This document shows, piece after piece, positions 55,473 to 64,000 of a stretch of 64,000 nucleotides of DNA; positions within the stretch are counted from its first letter, which is position 1; every line of letters starts with the position of its first letter. The stretch is from Simmondsia chinensis (Eukaryota; Streptophyta; Magnoliopsida; Caryophyllales; Simmondsiaceae). The stretch is from the NCBI GenBank assembly GCA_018398585.1, contig JAGTTD010000022.1, forward strand, positions 11,075,501 through 11,139,500, read 5' to 3'. The translations under genes were made by a program, and so were the position numbers. The notes under the pieces were generated by a model, which was given only the letters and a program-made list of their open reading frames with translations, searched no databases and was not told the origin of the DNA.

Positions 55473-56110
55473 TGCTGATGTATTTTCAAAATAAAGTGAT
55501 TAATAAAGTGTTTCAGACTTGTTTATAATGTACTTGGATTGAGTATGGTGTGTGTCGACACGTGCTGTGTTTGTCGACACACAACTCTACAGAAACGCTC
55601 TCGGGAATCTAGGTGTCGACACACAGATCTTACAGAACCCTGTGTGTGGATGCAAGTGTCGACATTCACTTCAACACACAATCTTATAGTACCCTATGTA
55701 TTGATCTAAGTGTCGACATTCAATTCAACACACAGTCTTACAGAATGCTGTGTGCAGGTCTGTGTGTCGACATTCACTTTGACACACAAGGCAGTTTTGA
55801 CAGTTAATTTGCTTGGTTAAAGGAAGTTTTGGCAGTTGAATTGGTTTTTTTGGGAAGAGACGTGTCCCTTCAAAAGGAACACTTGGTTTTATATATATAT
55901 TCCCCACCATCTTGTTTGAAGGTACTTGAAAAACATTTGAAAAATCATTCTCTAATCTAGATCTCAATATCCTTCCTTCCTACACATTATCTCACTTCGA
56001 TTCTTGGTTGTCATTGTATCCCTGAGACTATTTTTACTACCCTTGAGATAAGGCTTGAGGATAGTGGTACGCTACACGCCCAGACACTTGAGATCGTTTT
56101 TCTGATACCC
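55473..56110 (+). repeat. Copia-C 5' LTR (right end approximate)
   Basis: The U3-like part contains tandem units of 52-60 bp, each with a GTCGAC palindrome (AAGTGTCGACATTCA, then CACACA..TTACAGAACCC), from about 55546 to 55790. A TATA-like TATATATATATTCCCC lies at 55887-55902. The end and priming site were not located with confidence; AGTGGTA at 56063 may be a remnant of the latter. Confidence 0.8.
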
Positions 56111-56183
56111 AATCTATAAGAATTCTCCAACAGTCTTAAGATTTATTTTTTCTGGTTTAAAAATTGCTTCTTCCCTGCGCGAA

Positions 56184-57035
56184 ATGACAACAAACTTTGT
56201 GAAACTTGATCAATTTGATGACCGAAACTTCCATCGCTAGCAAAGGAAAATTCACTTCTTGATTACGACGCTGAATGTGGTGTATATCTTGAATACACCA
56301 ATCCTCGATCCTCCATCTGATGAAACACTGTCCGAGCAACCTGCACAACTGAACTGGGAGAACGATGGCTATATTTGTAAGGGCCATATCCTCAATGGCA
56401 TGACGGATGCTCTCTTCAACATCTATTCCAATATGGCTGCCCCCAAGGAGTTATGGGACGCTCATGAAACATGATACATGGCAGAAGACGCCACAATTAA
56501 GAAATTTCTTGTGAGTCAATTTAACAATTACAAAATGGTTGATAATCGTTCTGTTATGGAGCAACTAATGAGATAGAAAGGATTTTAAATCATTTTAAGC
56601 AGCATAACATGAACATGGACGATACCATTGTCGTTTCCTCCTCGATAGATAAACTTTCGCCTTCATGGAAAGATATTAAATAAAGGACTTAAAACATAAA
56701 AGGGAAGATTTATCTATTGCGGAGTTGGCTAACTATCTCCGGGTTGAGGAAGGTTACAGGATGAAAACAAGGATTGGCCCGGCGACATTGGAAAGATTAA
56801 TGTCATGGAAGAAGGCCAAATGAGCAGAGGATCAAAACAAATCGGACAATTCTTAAAGAAACGTGATGACAAGAGGCCTAAGCCTGTATGTTACGAGTGT
56901 CATACGCCCTGTCATGTGAGGAAGGATTGTTATTGCCTCAGGAACAAGAGAGACAAAGGACAAGGCCATCGCATTAAAAATTCAAATAATAGTTTCATGG
57001 CGATGATATTCGAAATCAACCTTGTCCAAGATGAT
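56184..57035 (+). pseudogene. Copia-C gag
   Basis: ATG 56184: MTTNFVKLDQFDDRNFHR, stop, then HFLITTLNVVYILNTP and WENDGYICKGHILNGMTDAL, typical of copia Gag. A frameshift near 56560 moves NHFKQHNMNMDD and IDKLSPSWKDI to another frame, and further breaks follow. The zinc knuckle at about 56886-56930 is CYECHTPCHVRKDCY (CX2CX4HX4C intact, though the usual Gly is Cys). Would form the capsid. Several stops make it dead. Confidence 0.85.
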
Positions 57036-57221
57036 GACTCTTGGTGGGTTGATTCGGGGGCTACAAAACACGTATGTAAAGATAGGAGGTTCTTTAAATT
57101 GTTTGAACTCATAGATGACGAAACTGTGTTGGGCAATGGAGCAACCATACTGGTCAAGGGTAAGGGAAAGGTTGAACTACTTTTCACTTCGAGAAAAACC
57201 TTTACTTTGAACGATGTGTAA
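57036..57221 (+). pseudogene. Copia-C protease
   Basis: SWWVDSGATKHVCKDRRFF with an intact Asp-Ser-Gly-Ala-Thr active site (about 57052-57066), then ETVLGNGATILVKGKGKVEL, which is the usual flap region. In frame with the zinc-knuckle piece 56805-57221; interrupted by TAA at 57219. Confidence 0.85.
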
Positions 57222-58330
57222 TGTGCTCCATATGTGAAAAAGAACCTTGTATTTGGTAGCCTCCTGAATAGGTTCGGTTTTAAGTTGGTCTTTGAGGCCA
57301 ACAAATTTGTATTGTCCAATGGTGGGCGTTTGCTATTGGCAAATGATATATGTTCGAAGGCATGTTTAAACTTAATATCAATAATAAGACAGACAGTTCG
57401 ATGTATATGTCTGATTTCTCGTTTACGAAAATATCAAGATTACCGTTTCCTTCGGTTCAAAGGAATACAAGTCTACTTGATCTAGTGCATAGTGATTTAT
57501 ATGATTCTAAAAATACTCCAAGTTTAGGCGGAAAGCGATATTTCATCACCTTTATGGATAATTGCTCTAGGTATTGTTATGTCTTTCTCATAAATTATAA
57601 AGACTAATCATTTGACAAGTTTAAAGCATTAAAGCTAAAACCAAACTACATTGTGAAACTTTCTTAAAACGCCAAAGAACTGATCGTGGTGTAGAGTATT
57701 ATGATCCCAAATATTTCGAAACCACGGGAATAGTACATGAGGTCGCGGCACCTTATACGCCACAACAAAATGGCGTGGTTGAGCGGAAAAATCGAACTTT
57801 AACCGAGATGGTGAATGCCATGTTGTCATATTCCGGACTCAGTGATGGTTTTTGGGGTGAGGCCATGCTTATGGGTTGTCACATTTTGAATCGTGTTCCT
57901 AATAAGAAAAGTAAAATTACCCCATATTAATATTGGAACAAACGAGCCCCGAATTTGAGTTATTTCAAAGTTTAGGGGGTGTAAGGCAATTGCTAAAATC
58001 CCTGAACCTAAAGGGGAAAAAATTAGGAGAGAGAGGAATAAGGTGTATATTCGTTGGTTATACAGCTCATAGTAAAACCTATCGGTTCCTTGTGATTGAA
58101 TCAAATGATTATATAAACGTTAACACCATAATAGAATCAAGAGATGCTATTTTTGATGAAAAACGTTTTCCTCGGTTCCTAGACCGAAGGACAATGCATC
58201 GGTTGAAAATGACTTCTTATGTCATATGATGGAAATTATCATGAGAAGGAAGAAATTCCCGATAACGCTCTAGAACTCCGACAAAGTAAAAGAGCAAGGA
58301 AAGAGAAATCTTTTGGACCAGACTTTTACA
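57222..58330 (+). pseudogene. Copia-C integrase
   Basis: Pieces in several frames: [20 protein letters not shown] (first Asp), FITFMDNCSRYCYVFL, then TDRGVEYY (second Asp region), YTPQQNGVVERKNRTL (catalytic Glu), FWGEAMLMGCHILNRVPNKK, and the C-terminal RCIFVGYTAHSKTYRFLVIE and SRDAIFDEKRF. The zinc-finger head (LGHVN) is poorly preserved. At least three frame changes. Confidence 0.85.
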
Positions 58331-60339
58331 CGTTTTTGGTAGAAGGAACTAGAGCCAATGTGAACCATCTAACTCCGTATCGGATCCTATGACGTTTGGT
58401 GAGGCTATAAAGTCTCATGATGCCACCTTTTGGAAAGAGGTAGTAAATGATAAGATGGACTGTCACGTCCCCAAACTTAGCAAACAAAGGGCCAGTGACT
58501 TATAAGTCAACAAGGGAACCAATGGTCGTTTTAGGTGGAATACTAAGAACCTTTATTCTAAACATGCTTAATAATACAACAGATAACACATGATACAATC
58601 TCTTGGAGTTCAAAACTTAAAATAGCAGATGGCTAAGACTTCCATAAAGTGTACATAATCATGAACTACTAACCTATAAAACATGAAAGAGAGTCTTCTA
58701 AGATTGTAACCACTTCAATCACATAGAAGATAAATTCCTTGAATTACTTCCTTCAACTTACTATGCCTTGTCTGAAAATTGTTAAGTAACTAGGTGAGCA
58801 TAGAAAGCCCAGTAAGTAACAAATCCGTCAACCAAAACAAGGATCAAGAATTATTTGAAGACATGTAACACAATTCAAAAGCATAATCAAAGTTGCTTAA
58901 AAACTTATCTAGAAAACTTAAGAACATAACAACTGAACTCTTAGGCCTCAAGCCTCTTGGTTGTGGCTGCATATAATCCCTGCAACTGGGCTCAAAATTG
59001 GCTATCATAAATGGTCCTCGGCCAACTACGAGTTCAGAGGAACGTTCCGACAATGCACTGCTAACAGAGATGGTATAATCCCCCATCAATGGCTCAAAGA
59101 TGTCTTTTCCCCGCCATCGTAGGGCACAACCCATAAAACAAAGCATAAGAAATATATTTTATATTTGCACATCATAGAACATGTTTCAAATCATATTTCC
59201 AAAATTTCACAAATCAAAGCATTATAACGTAGCCAAATCCCACATTTCACAAACTTAGTCAAAAATACTTATTCAAATCATATTTCCGAAATTCCATATT
59301 TCAAAGCATTATAACATAACCAAATTCTATATTTCACAAACTTAGTCAAAGATGTTTGATCCCATTTTAATTTCAAACAAATAGGGGTGGACATGTGCAA
59401 AACAAGTATTTCAAGAATTTAAGATGATATTAACTTAAACACTTTAACAAAAGAGCGGAAGAGTTAACGAATAAGTTAATTACAAGAAGAAACAAAGTTT
59501 CCTAAAATCTCAAGCACAAACTTTGATTCTCTTCTCCCTCTGTACTTCTCTAACTCTTACTTACAATTAAGAACTTACTTCCTTTGGATGACGCAGCGGC
59601 TTGCTAGATTTCGCTCTAACTTGCGTTCTCACAACGAGAAAAGAAAGGGGCAACTACTCAAAGAGAATTATAAATGAGAACTAAGGATTTTAATTGAGAA
59701 TGGGATGCTCTACATAGCTTAAGCAAAGGGGTATTTATAGTATCCCAAATACAATATTGACCACAAAATTTAACCAATAAGAAATTACTAACACCACACA
59801 AATATAATTAGCTCATTAAACTACAACCACAAATTAAAAACCTATGTTACCTAATTTTTCATGAGGTAAGCAATGACCTCAATTCATGGGCACCACTTGT
59901 AGTCGATTGGTAATTTGCGTGAGAAATACTTATGTTTTAAAATTTTAAGGTTCTTGCATGGACTCCATCATTGGTAACAACACCTGAATTCTAGTGGATC
60001 TTCCATGAGGAAACAAGCCCATAGGGTGTTAGTGGATCTTCAAGAAGAAGATGAAGGTCGATGGAACTATTGATAAGTTCAAAGCCCGGTTGGTGGCTAA
60101 AGGGTTTACCCGAAAACATTGGAAAGATTACTTTAATACATATGCCTCAATGGCGAGAATATCAACTATAAGAGTTTTAATAGCTCTAGCCTCTAATTAC
60201 AATTAAAAATTCACCAAATAGATGTGAAAACGGTACTCCTACACGGTGAGTTAGAGGAAGAGGTGTATATGGAACAACCGGAAGGGTTTGTTGTTCTAGG
60301 TCAAGAGAAGAAAGTACATAAACTCATACGCTCTCTACA
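58330..60339 (+). pseudogene. Copia-C reverse transcriptase, N-terminal part
   Basis: GEAIKSHDATFWKEVVNDKM stands before the solo LTR (58461-59958). After it come IIGNNT, FKKKMKVDGTIDKFKARLVAKGF and YASMARISTIRVLIALAS, then EVYMEQPEGF-like sequence up to 60335, where the RTE LINE cuts in. Copia RT fingers. Stops and both insertions disrupt it. Confidence 0.85.
58461..59958 (-). mobile_element. Solo LTR, 1,498 bp, with perfect 5-bp duplication
   Basis: TGTCACGTCCCC...GGTTCTTGCA, bounded by TGGAC at 58456-58460 and TGGAC at 59959-59963. Copia-C RT reads through when it is removed. On the minus strand a TATA box (ACTATAAATACCCC, about 59730-59743) precedes leader-like sequence, so the LTR is in minus orientation. 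A palindrome GGAACGTTCC lies at 59038-59047. No internal region, so recombination between two LTRs is inferred. Confidence 0.88.
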
Positions 60340-60388
60340 ACAACAACAACCACCCAGTGCGTCAAGGGCTCCTGCATAAGCAGAGTCC

Positions 60389-60395
60389 TTTTTTT

Positions 60396-60435
<40 letters not shown>
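60389..60435 (+). repeat. T9G38 homopolymer pair within the RTE tail
   Basis: Nine T (60389-60397) followed by thirty-eight G (60398-60435), the longest G run in the window, at the same place in the tail module as the C19 run at 47698. Confidence 0.95.
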
Positions 60436-60436
<1 letters not shown>

Positions 60437-60779
60437 ACACAGCCTTCGCCCTTCTAGGGGCTGCCCAGAAGGGAGGCTATTTACGAGAACCCCCAACCTG
60501 AAAAGCTTGTCAGTAGCAATGAAGCTTGGCAGCCTGACAGCATGACAGCAAATAAGCATATAATCAGGGCAAAGCTAGGCAAATGAAGGCAAAGACATAG
60601 CAGAGTGCAAATAAGCCAATGAACAGCTAGTCAATCAGGAGCTCAAATCGCACATAAGCGCGCCAAATCTGGACTACCCTAAAGGCCTAGAACACTAGAC
60701 ATAGCACAAAGGCTGGACTACCCTACTCTACTCCGCTACATCTGTTACTCCTATGCTAGCCCTCCATTGGGCTTTATCT

Positions 60780-62060
60780 AAGGCCATCTGCTCCCGAAGG
60801 TTTAGGTGGGTGAGGTCTTGTCTGATCGTCTCTAGCCATCTCTTCTTTGGCCTGCCTCTCCCTCTCCTCCTAGCGTAGCATGTGGCTGCTCACATCTCCT
60901 GACTGGAGCGGTGCTCGATCTCCTCCTAACATGTCCGAACCACCTCAAAAGTTGCTCCCTTAATTTATCCTCAATGGAGGCCACGCCCAATTCACCTCTT
61001 ATGACGTTGTTCCTGATCCTATCGTTCCTTGTGTGTCCACACATCTACCGCAGCATCCTCATCTCCGCCACCTTCATCTTCTGTGTATGATGTTGTTTCA
61101 TCGCCCTACACTCCGCCCTATAGGACATGGCTGGCTTCACTACCGTCTTATAGTATCTTCCTTTTAGCTTTGAGGGAAACTTTCTATCGCAAAGTACCGC
61201 TGAGGCCATTCTCCATTTATGTCCTCCTACTTTAATCCGGTTGTTGACATCCTTGTCAACTTCACCGTCGTGTTGTATTATGGACCCCAAGTATCTAAAA
61301 CTCTCCTTTCTCGGTATAGGGTCCGATCCAATCTTGACGTCTTCTCTGCTAGGCGTGGTGGTGGGATCGAACTTAAGCTCCATGTACTCGGTTTTGAATC
61401 TACTAAGTCGTAAGCCCTTAGATTCCAAAGCCCTTCTCCACAGTTCTAGCTTCTCATTAACCTCCTCCCTTGATTCCCCCACCAGCACTATATCATTTGC
61501 AAAAAGTATGCACCAAGGTAAATCTCCTTGGATGTGCCTAGTGAGCTCATCCATTACTGGAATGAACAAATAGGGGCTCAAGGCAGATCCTTGGTGTACC
61601 CCAATTGTTATAGGGAACGCGTATGTCTCTCCTTCCACTGTGCATACCCTAGTTTGTGCATCCTCATACATGTCTCTAATGGCCAGGCAATATGGCACGA
61701 GGATGCCTTTCCTATCCAAACCCTCCATAACAACTCCCTTAGCACTCTATCATATGCCTTCTCCAGATCGATGAAAACCATGTATAGGTCCTTTTGTCTC
61801 TCCCTGTAGTGCTCTACTGTTCGCCTTAAGATGTGAATGGCTTCTATTGTTGATCTTTCGGGCATAAATCCGAATTGGTTCTCGGACACCTCTGTCTGTT
61901 GTTGTAACCTCCTATCTATGACCAGCTCCCACAACTTCAGCGTGTGGCACATTATTTTGATACCCCGATAGTTGGCGCAGCTCTGGATGTCGCCTTTGTT
62001 CTTATAGATCGGGATCAATGTGCTTTTCTTCCACTCATCGGGCATATTCTCCCCCCCTGA
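60780..62060 (-). pseudogene. RTE LINE ORF, RT domain remnant
   Basis: Reading leftwards: MPDEWKKSTLIPIYKNKGD, NYRGIKIMCHTLKLWELVID, FGFMPERSTIEAIHILRR, MVFIDLEKAYDRV (62045-61608). After a frame change come GVHQGSALSPYLF and ILFANDIVLVGE (first catalytic Asp is Asn, codon 61497-61495), RYLGSIIQHDGEVDKDVNNR (61728-61045). The C-terminal [11 protein letters not shown] follows in the next piece (61044-60832). This is the RTE clade pattern. No endonuclease. One frame change, stops and the altered active site make it inactive. Confidence 0.88.
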
Positions 62061-62103
62061 GGATTTGGTTAAAACAAGCCCCTGTATGGGCTCTCTGTAT
62101 GGG

Positions 62104-62690
62104 CTAAAACAAGCCCCTAAACAATGGCACTAAAAGTTTGAACAAGTTGTTCTAAACAATGGATTCAAGATCAATAAATCGGACAAGTGTGTCTATAGCA
62201 AGTTTGAAAATGACAAAGGAGTCATTATTTGTTTATACGTCGATGACATGTTGATTTTTGGTATCGATTTGAACAAGTAGAGAAAACTAAACAATTTCCC
62301 TCGAGTAACTTTAATATGAAAGACGTGGATGAGGCTGAGGTTATTCTTGGTATAAGAATAATAAGGAGTGGTGATACACTAATCTTGACGCAATCTCACT
62401 ATATTGAGAAAGTGTTGAAAAGATTTAACTTTGGTGCTTGTGCACCCGTGTCTACACCGATGGATCCAAGTACGGAACTTGTACCGAATGATAGTACTCC
62501 AGTGGCACAATTGGAGTATGCCAAAGTCATAAGGTGTCTAATGTACGCTATGACTAGCACAAGGCCCGATATAGCCGTTACTGTTGGAAAGCCAAGTAGA
62601 TACACCAGCAATCCAAGCAAATTACATTGGCATGCAGTACATAGAGTACTGAAATATCTCAAGAAAACCATGGATTGTGGTATCTCTTTT
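62104..62690 (+). pseudogene. Copia-C reverse transcriptase, C-terminal part
   Basis: Resumes right after the RTE with KQAPKQWH, FEQVVLNNGFKINKSDKC, intact catalytic VIICLYVDDMLIFG (about 62224-62265), a stop, and then MKDVDEAEVILGIRIIRSGD and TQSHYIEKVLKRFNFG (from 62316). The catalytic Asp pair is preserved. Confidence 0.88.
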
Positions 62691-63197
62691 CAAGGGTATC
62701 CTCCTATTTTGGAAGGATACACTGATGCCAGTTGGATCTCTGATGTGATAGATCACGCCTCTACAAGCGGGTGGCTTTGCTAGCTTGGTGGGGCTGCAAT
62801 TTCTTGGGGTTCCAATAAACAGACATATATTTCAGATTCCACCATGGCAACGGAGTTTATTGCTCTTGCTTCTGCGACAAAACAAGTCGAATGGTTAAAG
62901 GATCTCTTGTATGAGATTCCTTTGTGGCCTAAGCCTATCTCACCTATTTCTATCCATTATGATCGTCAGGCTATGCTTTCAAAGGCATATAGTGAAGTGT
63001 ATAATGAAAAGTCCAGACACATTGGTGTGAGACATAGTATAATGAGACAACTTATCAGAGAAGAGGTCATCACTGTGGACTTTGTGAGAATAATTCAGAA
63101 TCTAGCAAATTCATTTACAAAAAGTCTTGCTAGAGACTTGGTTTTAAGTACAAGTGAAGGGATGGGGCTGAAACCCGTCTATCTTAGTCACCCATGA
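62691..63197 (+). pseudogene. Copia-C RNase H
   Basis: GYPPILEGYTDASWISDV and STSG, then a stop (62781-62783), LGGAAISWGSNKQTYISDST, MATEFIALASATKQVEWLKD (from 62844), DRQAMLSKAYSEVYNEKSRH, IGVRHSIMRQLI and SLARDLVLSTSEGMGLKPVY to 63197. All copia RNase H landmarks are there with only one or two stops, making this the best-kept part of Copia-C. Confidence 0.88.
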
Positions 63198-63745
63198 TGA
63201 ACCCTCAACCCAACGCCTGGTACAACACTGGGTCTTAAGTTCAATGAGAGAGCTCAGTCACCCTTGTGACCGTAAGCACTAAAAGTAAAATTCCATCCCG
63301 GGTGTAGTGCTTGGTAGTCTGTGACAAAGAAATAAAGCGGATGAGCTTATGCTCTTAATGGACCCTAGTAAATAATTGAATGTCGTTTCGCAGGGACATG
63401 ATCAATGGGGTCTACCTATGTGAGTGTGAAGTTTGGCCACTTCAAGGAGTGATTTAATGACAAGGGTTTGACTCTGTAACACTCATGAAAGGTACAAGAC
63501 ACAAAGCCATAAATGTATCGGTCCGGAAGATGAGGCGTGTGTAGAGAGTACGTCTTGTGTGTGAAGATGCATTCAATTAGTCAAATGGATGGTATGGTTC
63601 AAAGCATAGTCTACTATTTCGTTCCGATTAATTGTAACGTGTCTTCACTAAGTGCGGGTTCAATCAAAAGACACTCTCATTTATGCATAAAGATTTCCTT
63701 TTATTTCGAGATGTTGTTATAGTAATATGAGAATAAATGTATTTT
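63198..63745 (+). other. Copia-C 3' untranslated region
   Basis: Non-coding sequence between pol and the polypurine tract. Confidence 0.6.
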
Positions 63746-63761
63746 GAGAATGGTGAGGGAA
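63746..63761 (+). other. Copia-C polypurine tract
   Basis: GAGAATGGTGAGGGAA directly before the 3' LTR. Confidence 0.75.
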
Positions 63762-64000
63762 TGTTGATAATTTCCAAAATAAAGTGATTAATAAAGTGTT
63801 TTGAACTTGTTTATAATGTAATTGGATTGAGTATGGTGTGTGTCGACACACAACTCCACAGAAACGCTCTTGGGGGACTAAGTGTCAACACACAGATTCT
63901 ATGTGTCGACACATAGATCTTACAAAACCCCGTGTGTGAAGGTAAGTGTCGACATTCACTTTGACACACAATCTTACAGTACCCTGTGTGTTGATCTAAG
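63762..64000 (+). repeat. Copia-C 3' LTR, cut at the window end
   Basis: The first 239 bp, aligning with 55473 onward. GTCGAC units are present but rearranged relative to the 5' LTR (an extra short GTGTCGACACATAG unit at 63903, and one GTCAAC variant). Confidence 0.88.

Larger units (their letters stand above)
60330..62099 (-). mobile_element. RTE-type LINE with SINE-like 3' tail, inserted in Copia-C
   Basis: Minus strand, 5'-truncated. The duplication GCTCTCTACA (60330-60339) and GCTCTCTGTA (62090-62099) brackets it. The 3' end (left) is a CAACAACAACAA repeat, then the Au/TS-SINE-like module with a T9G38 tract, then the RTE 3' UTR and ORF. At the 5' junction AAAACAAGCCCCT(62072-62084) repeats the adjoining copia sequence at 62104-62116, as filler DNA often does at LINE ends. 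Confidence 0.85.
55473..64000 (+). mobile_element. Copia-C: Ty1-copia retrotransposon, 3' LTR cut by window end
   Basis: The LTR starts are at 55473 (TGCTGATG) and 63762 (TGTTGATA), sharing AAAATAAAGTGATTAATAAAG and the GTCGAC-rich repeats. Gag, protease, integrase, RT and RNase H lie between in copia order, with a solo LTR (58461-59958) and an RTE LINE (about 60340-62089) inserted in RT. Frames are broken. Confidence 0.92.

Noticed and set aside
60357..60545. Gly-rich protein frame over the G38 run
   Set aside because: An artefact of translating a homopolymer within the RTE tail.
1..64000. CRISPR array, prophage, plasmid or bacterial operon
   Set aside because: No regularly spaced repeats, ribosome binding sites or bacterial gene families; content is plant nuclear.

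Overview
This window is repeat-dominated nuclear DNA of a flowering plant. The evidence is Ty1-copia and chromovirus Ty3-gypsy retrotransposons primed by initiator-methionine tRNA, L1-type and RTE-type LINEs, tRNA-related SINE-like units, MITEs, a hAT-like element, and a diverged copy of the spliceosomal factor ISY1 whose protein reads as a plant form. Codon use, AT-rich spacers and intron-like signals fit a plant, probably a dicot; the species cannot be named from sequence alone. No bacterial operon, CRISPR array, rRNA or genuine tRNA gene was seen, and no complete undamaged protein gene.

Layout. 1-4.5 kb: 3' part of a decayed copia element (Copia-A) split by a 447-bp hAT-like MITE. 4.7-6.9 kb: 5' end of a second copia element (Copia-B) ending in a 113+113 bp hairpin. 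7.0-12.3 kb: tRNA-like SINE units and two decayed L1-type LINEs in opposite orientation. 12.3-15.2 kb: simple repeats and LTR-like remnants. 15.2-17.7 kb: a LINE reduced to its ORF1. 18.56-19.77 kb: a likely solo LTR. 14.4-14.8 and 19.8-20.2 kb: an inverted pair of one repeat family. 21.7-22.4 kb: a Mutator-like MITE with a perfect 9-bp target duplication. 22.45-22.59 kb: a possible host first exon with a transit-peptide-like product.

22,702-37,286 is a three-layer nest. A chromovirus on the minus strand (element O) has 404-410 bp LTRs and a near-perfect 5-bp target duplication. Its gag carries a non-autonomous LTR element (X, 33,692-36,405). A second chromovirus (P, plus strand, 27,700-33,163) sits in the same gag. 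P is flanked by direct duplicates of about 0.9 kb and its 5' LTR is truncated at a hybrid junction, so the locus was rearranged after insertion. 37.3-43.0 kb is mostly unassigned DNA leading to the ISY1-like pseudogene (42,111-43,016). A second non-autonomous LTR element (Y, 43,030-46,391) lies 14 bp past its stop codon and encodes an unrecognised protein. 46.4-55.4 kb is mostly non-coding, with a SINE/RTE-tail insertion (20-bp duplication), an LTR fragment, a truncated RTE 3' tail and tandem repeats. 55,473-64,000 is a third copia element (Copia-C) running off the window, interrupted by a 1.5-kb solo LTR and an RTE LINE.

The elements interact. Non-autonomous X and Y share the priming site, polypurine tract and a purine-rich LTR block with chromovirus P, suggesting they borrow machinery from that type of element. 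SINE-like insertions share their 3' tail with the RTE LINE. Most open frames carry in-frame stops, and four of seven reverse transcriptases have lost the first catalytic aspartate, so little here looks mobile today. I found no convincing new biological system; the most informative signals are the rearranged nest, the Y protein and the shared 3' tails.
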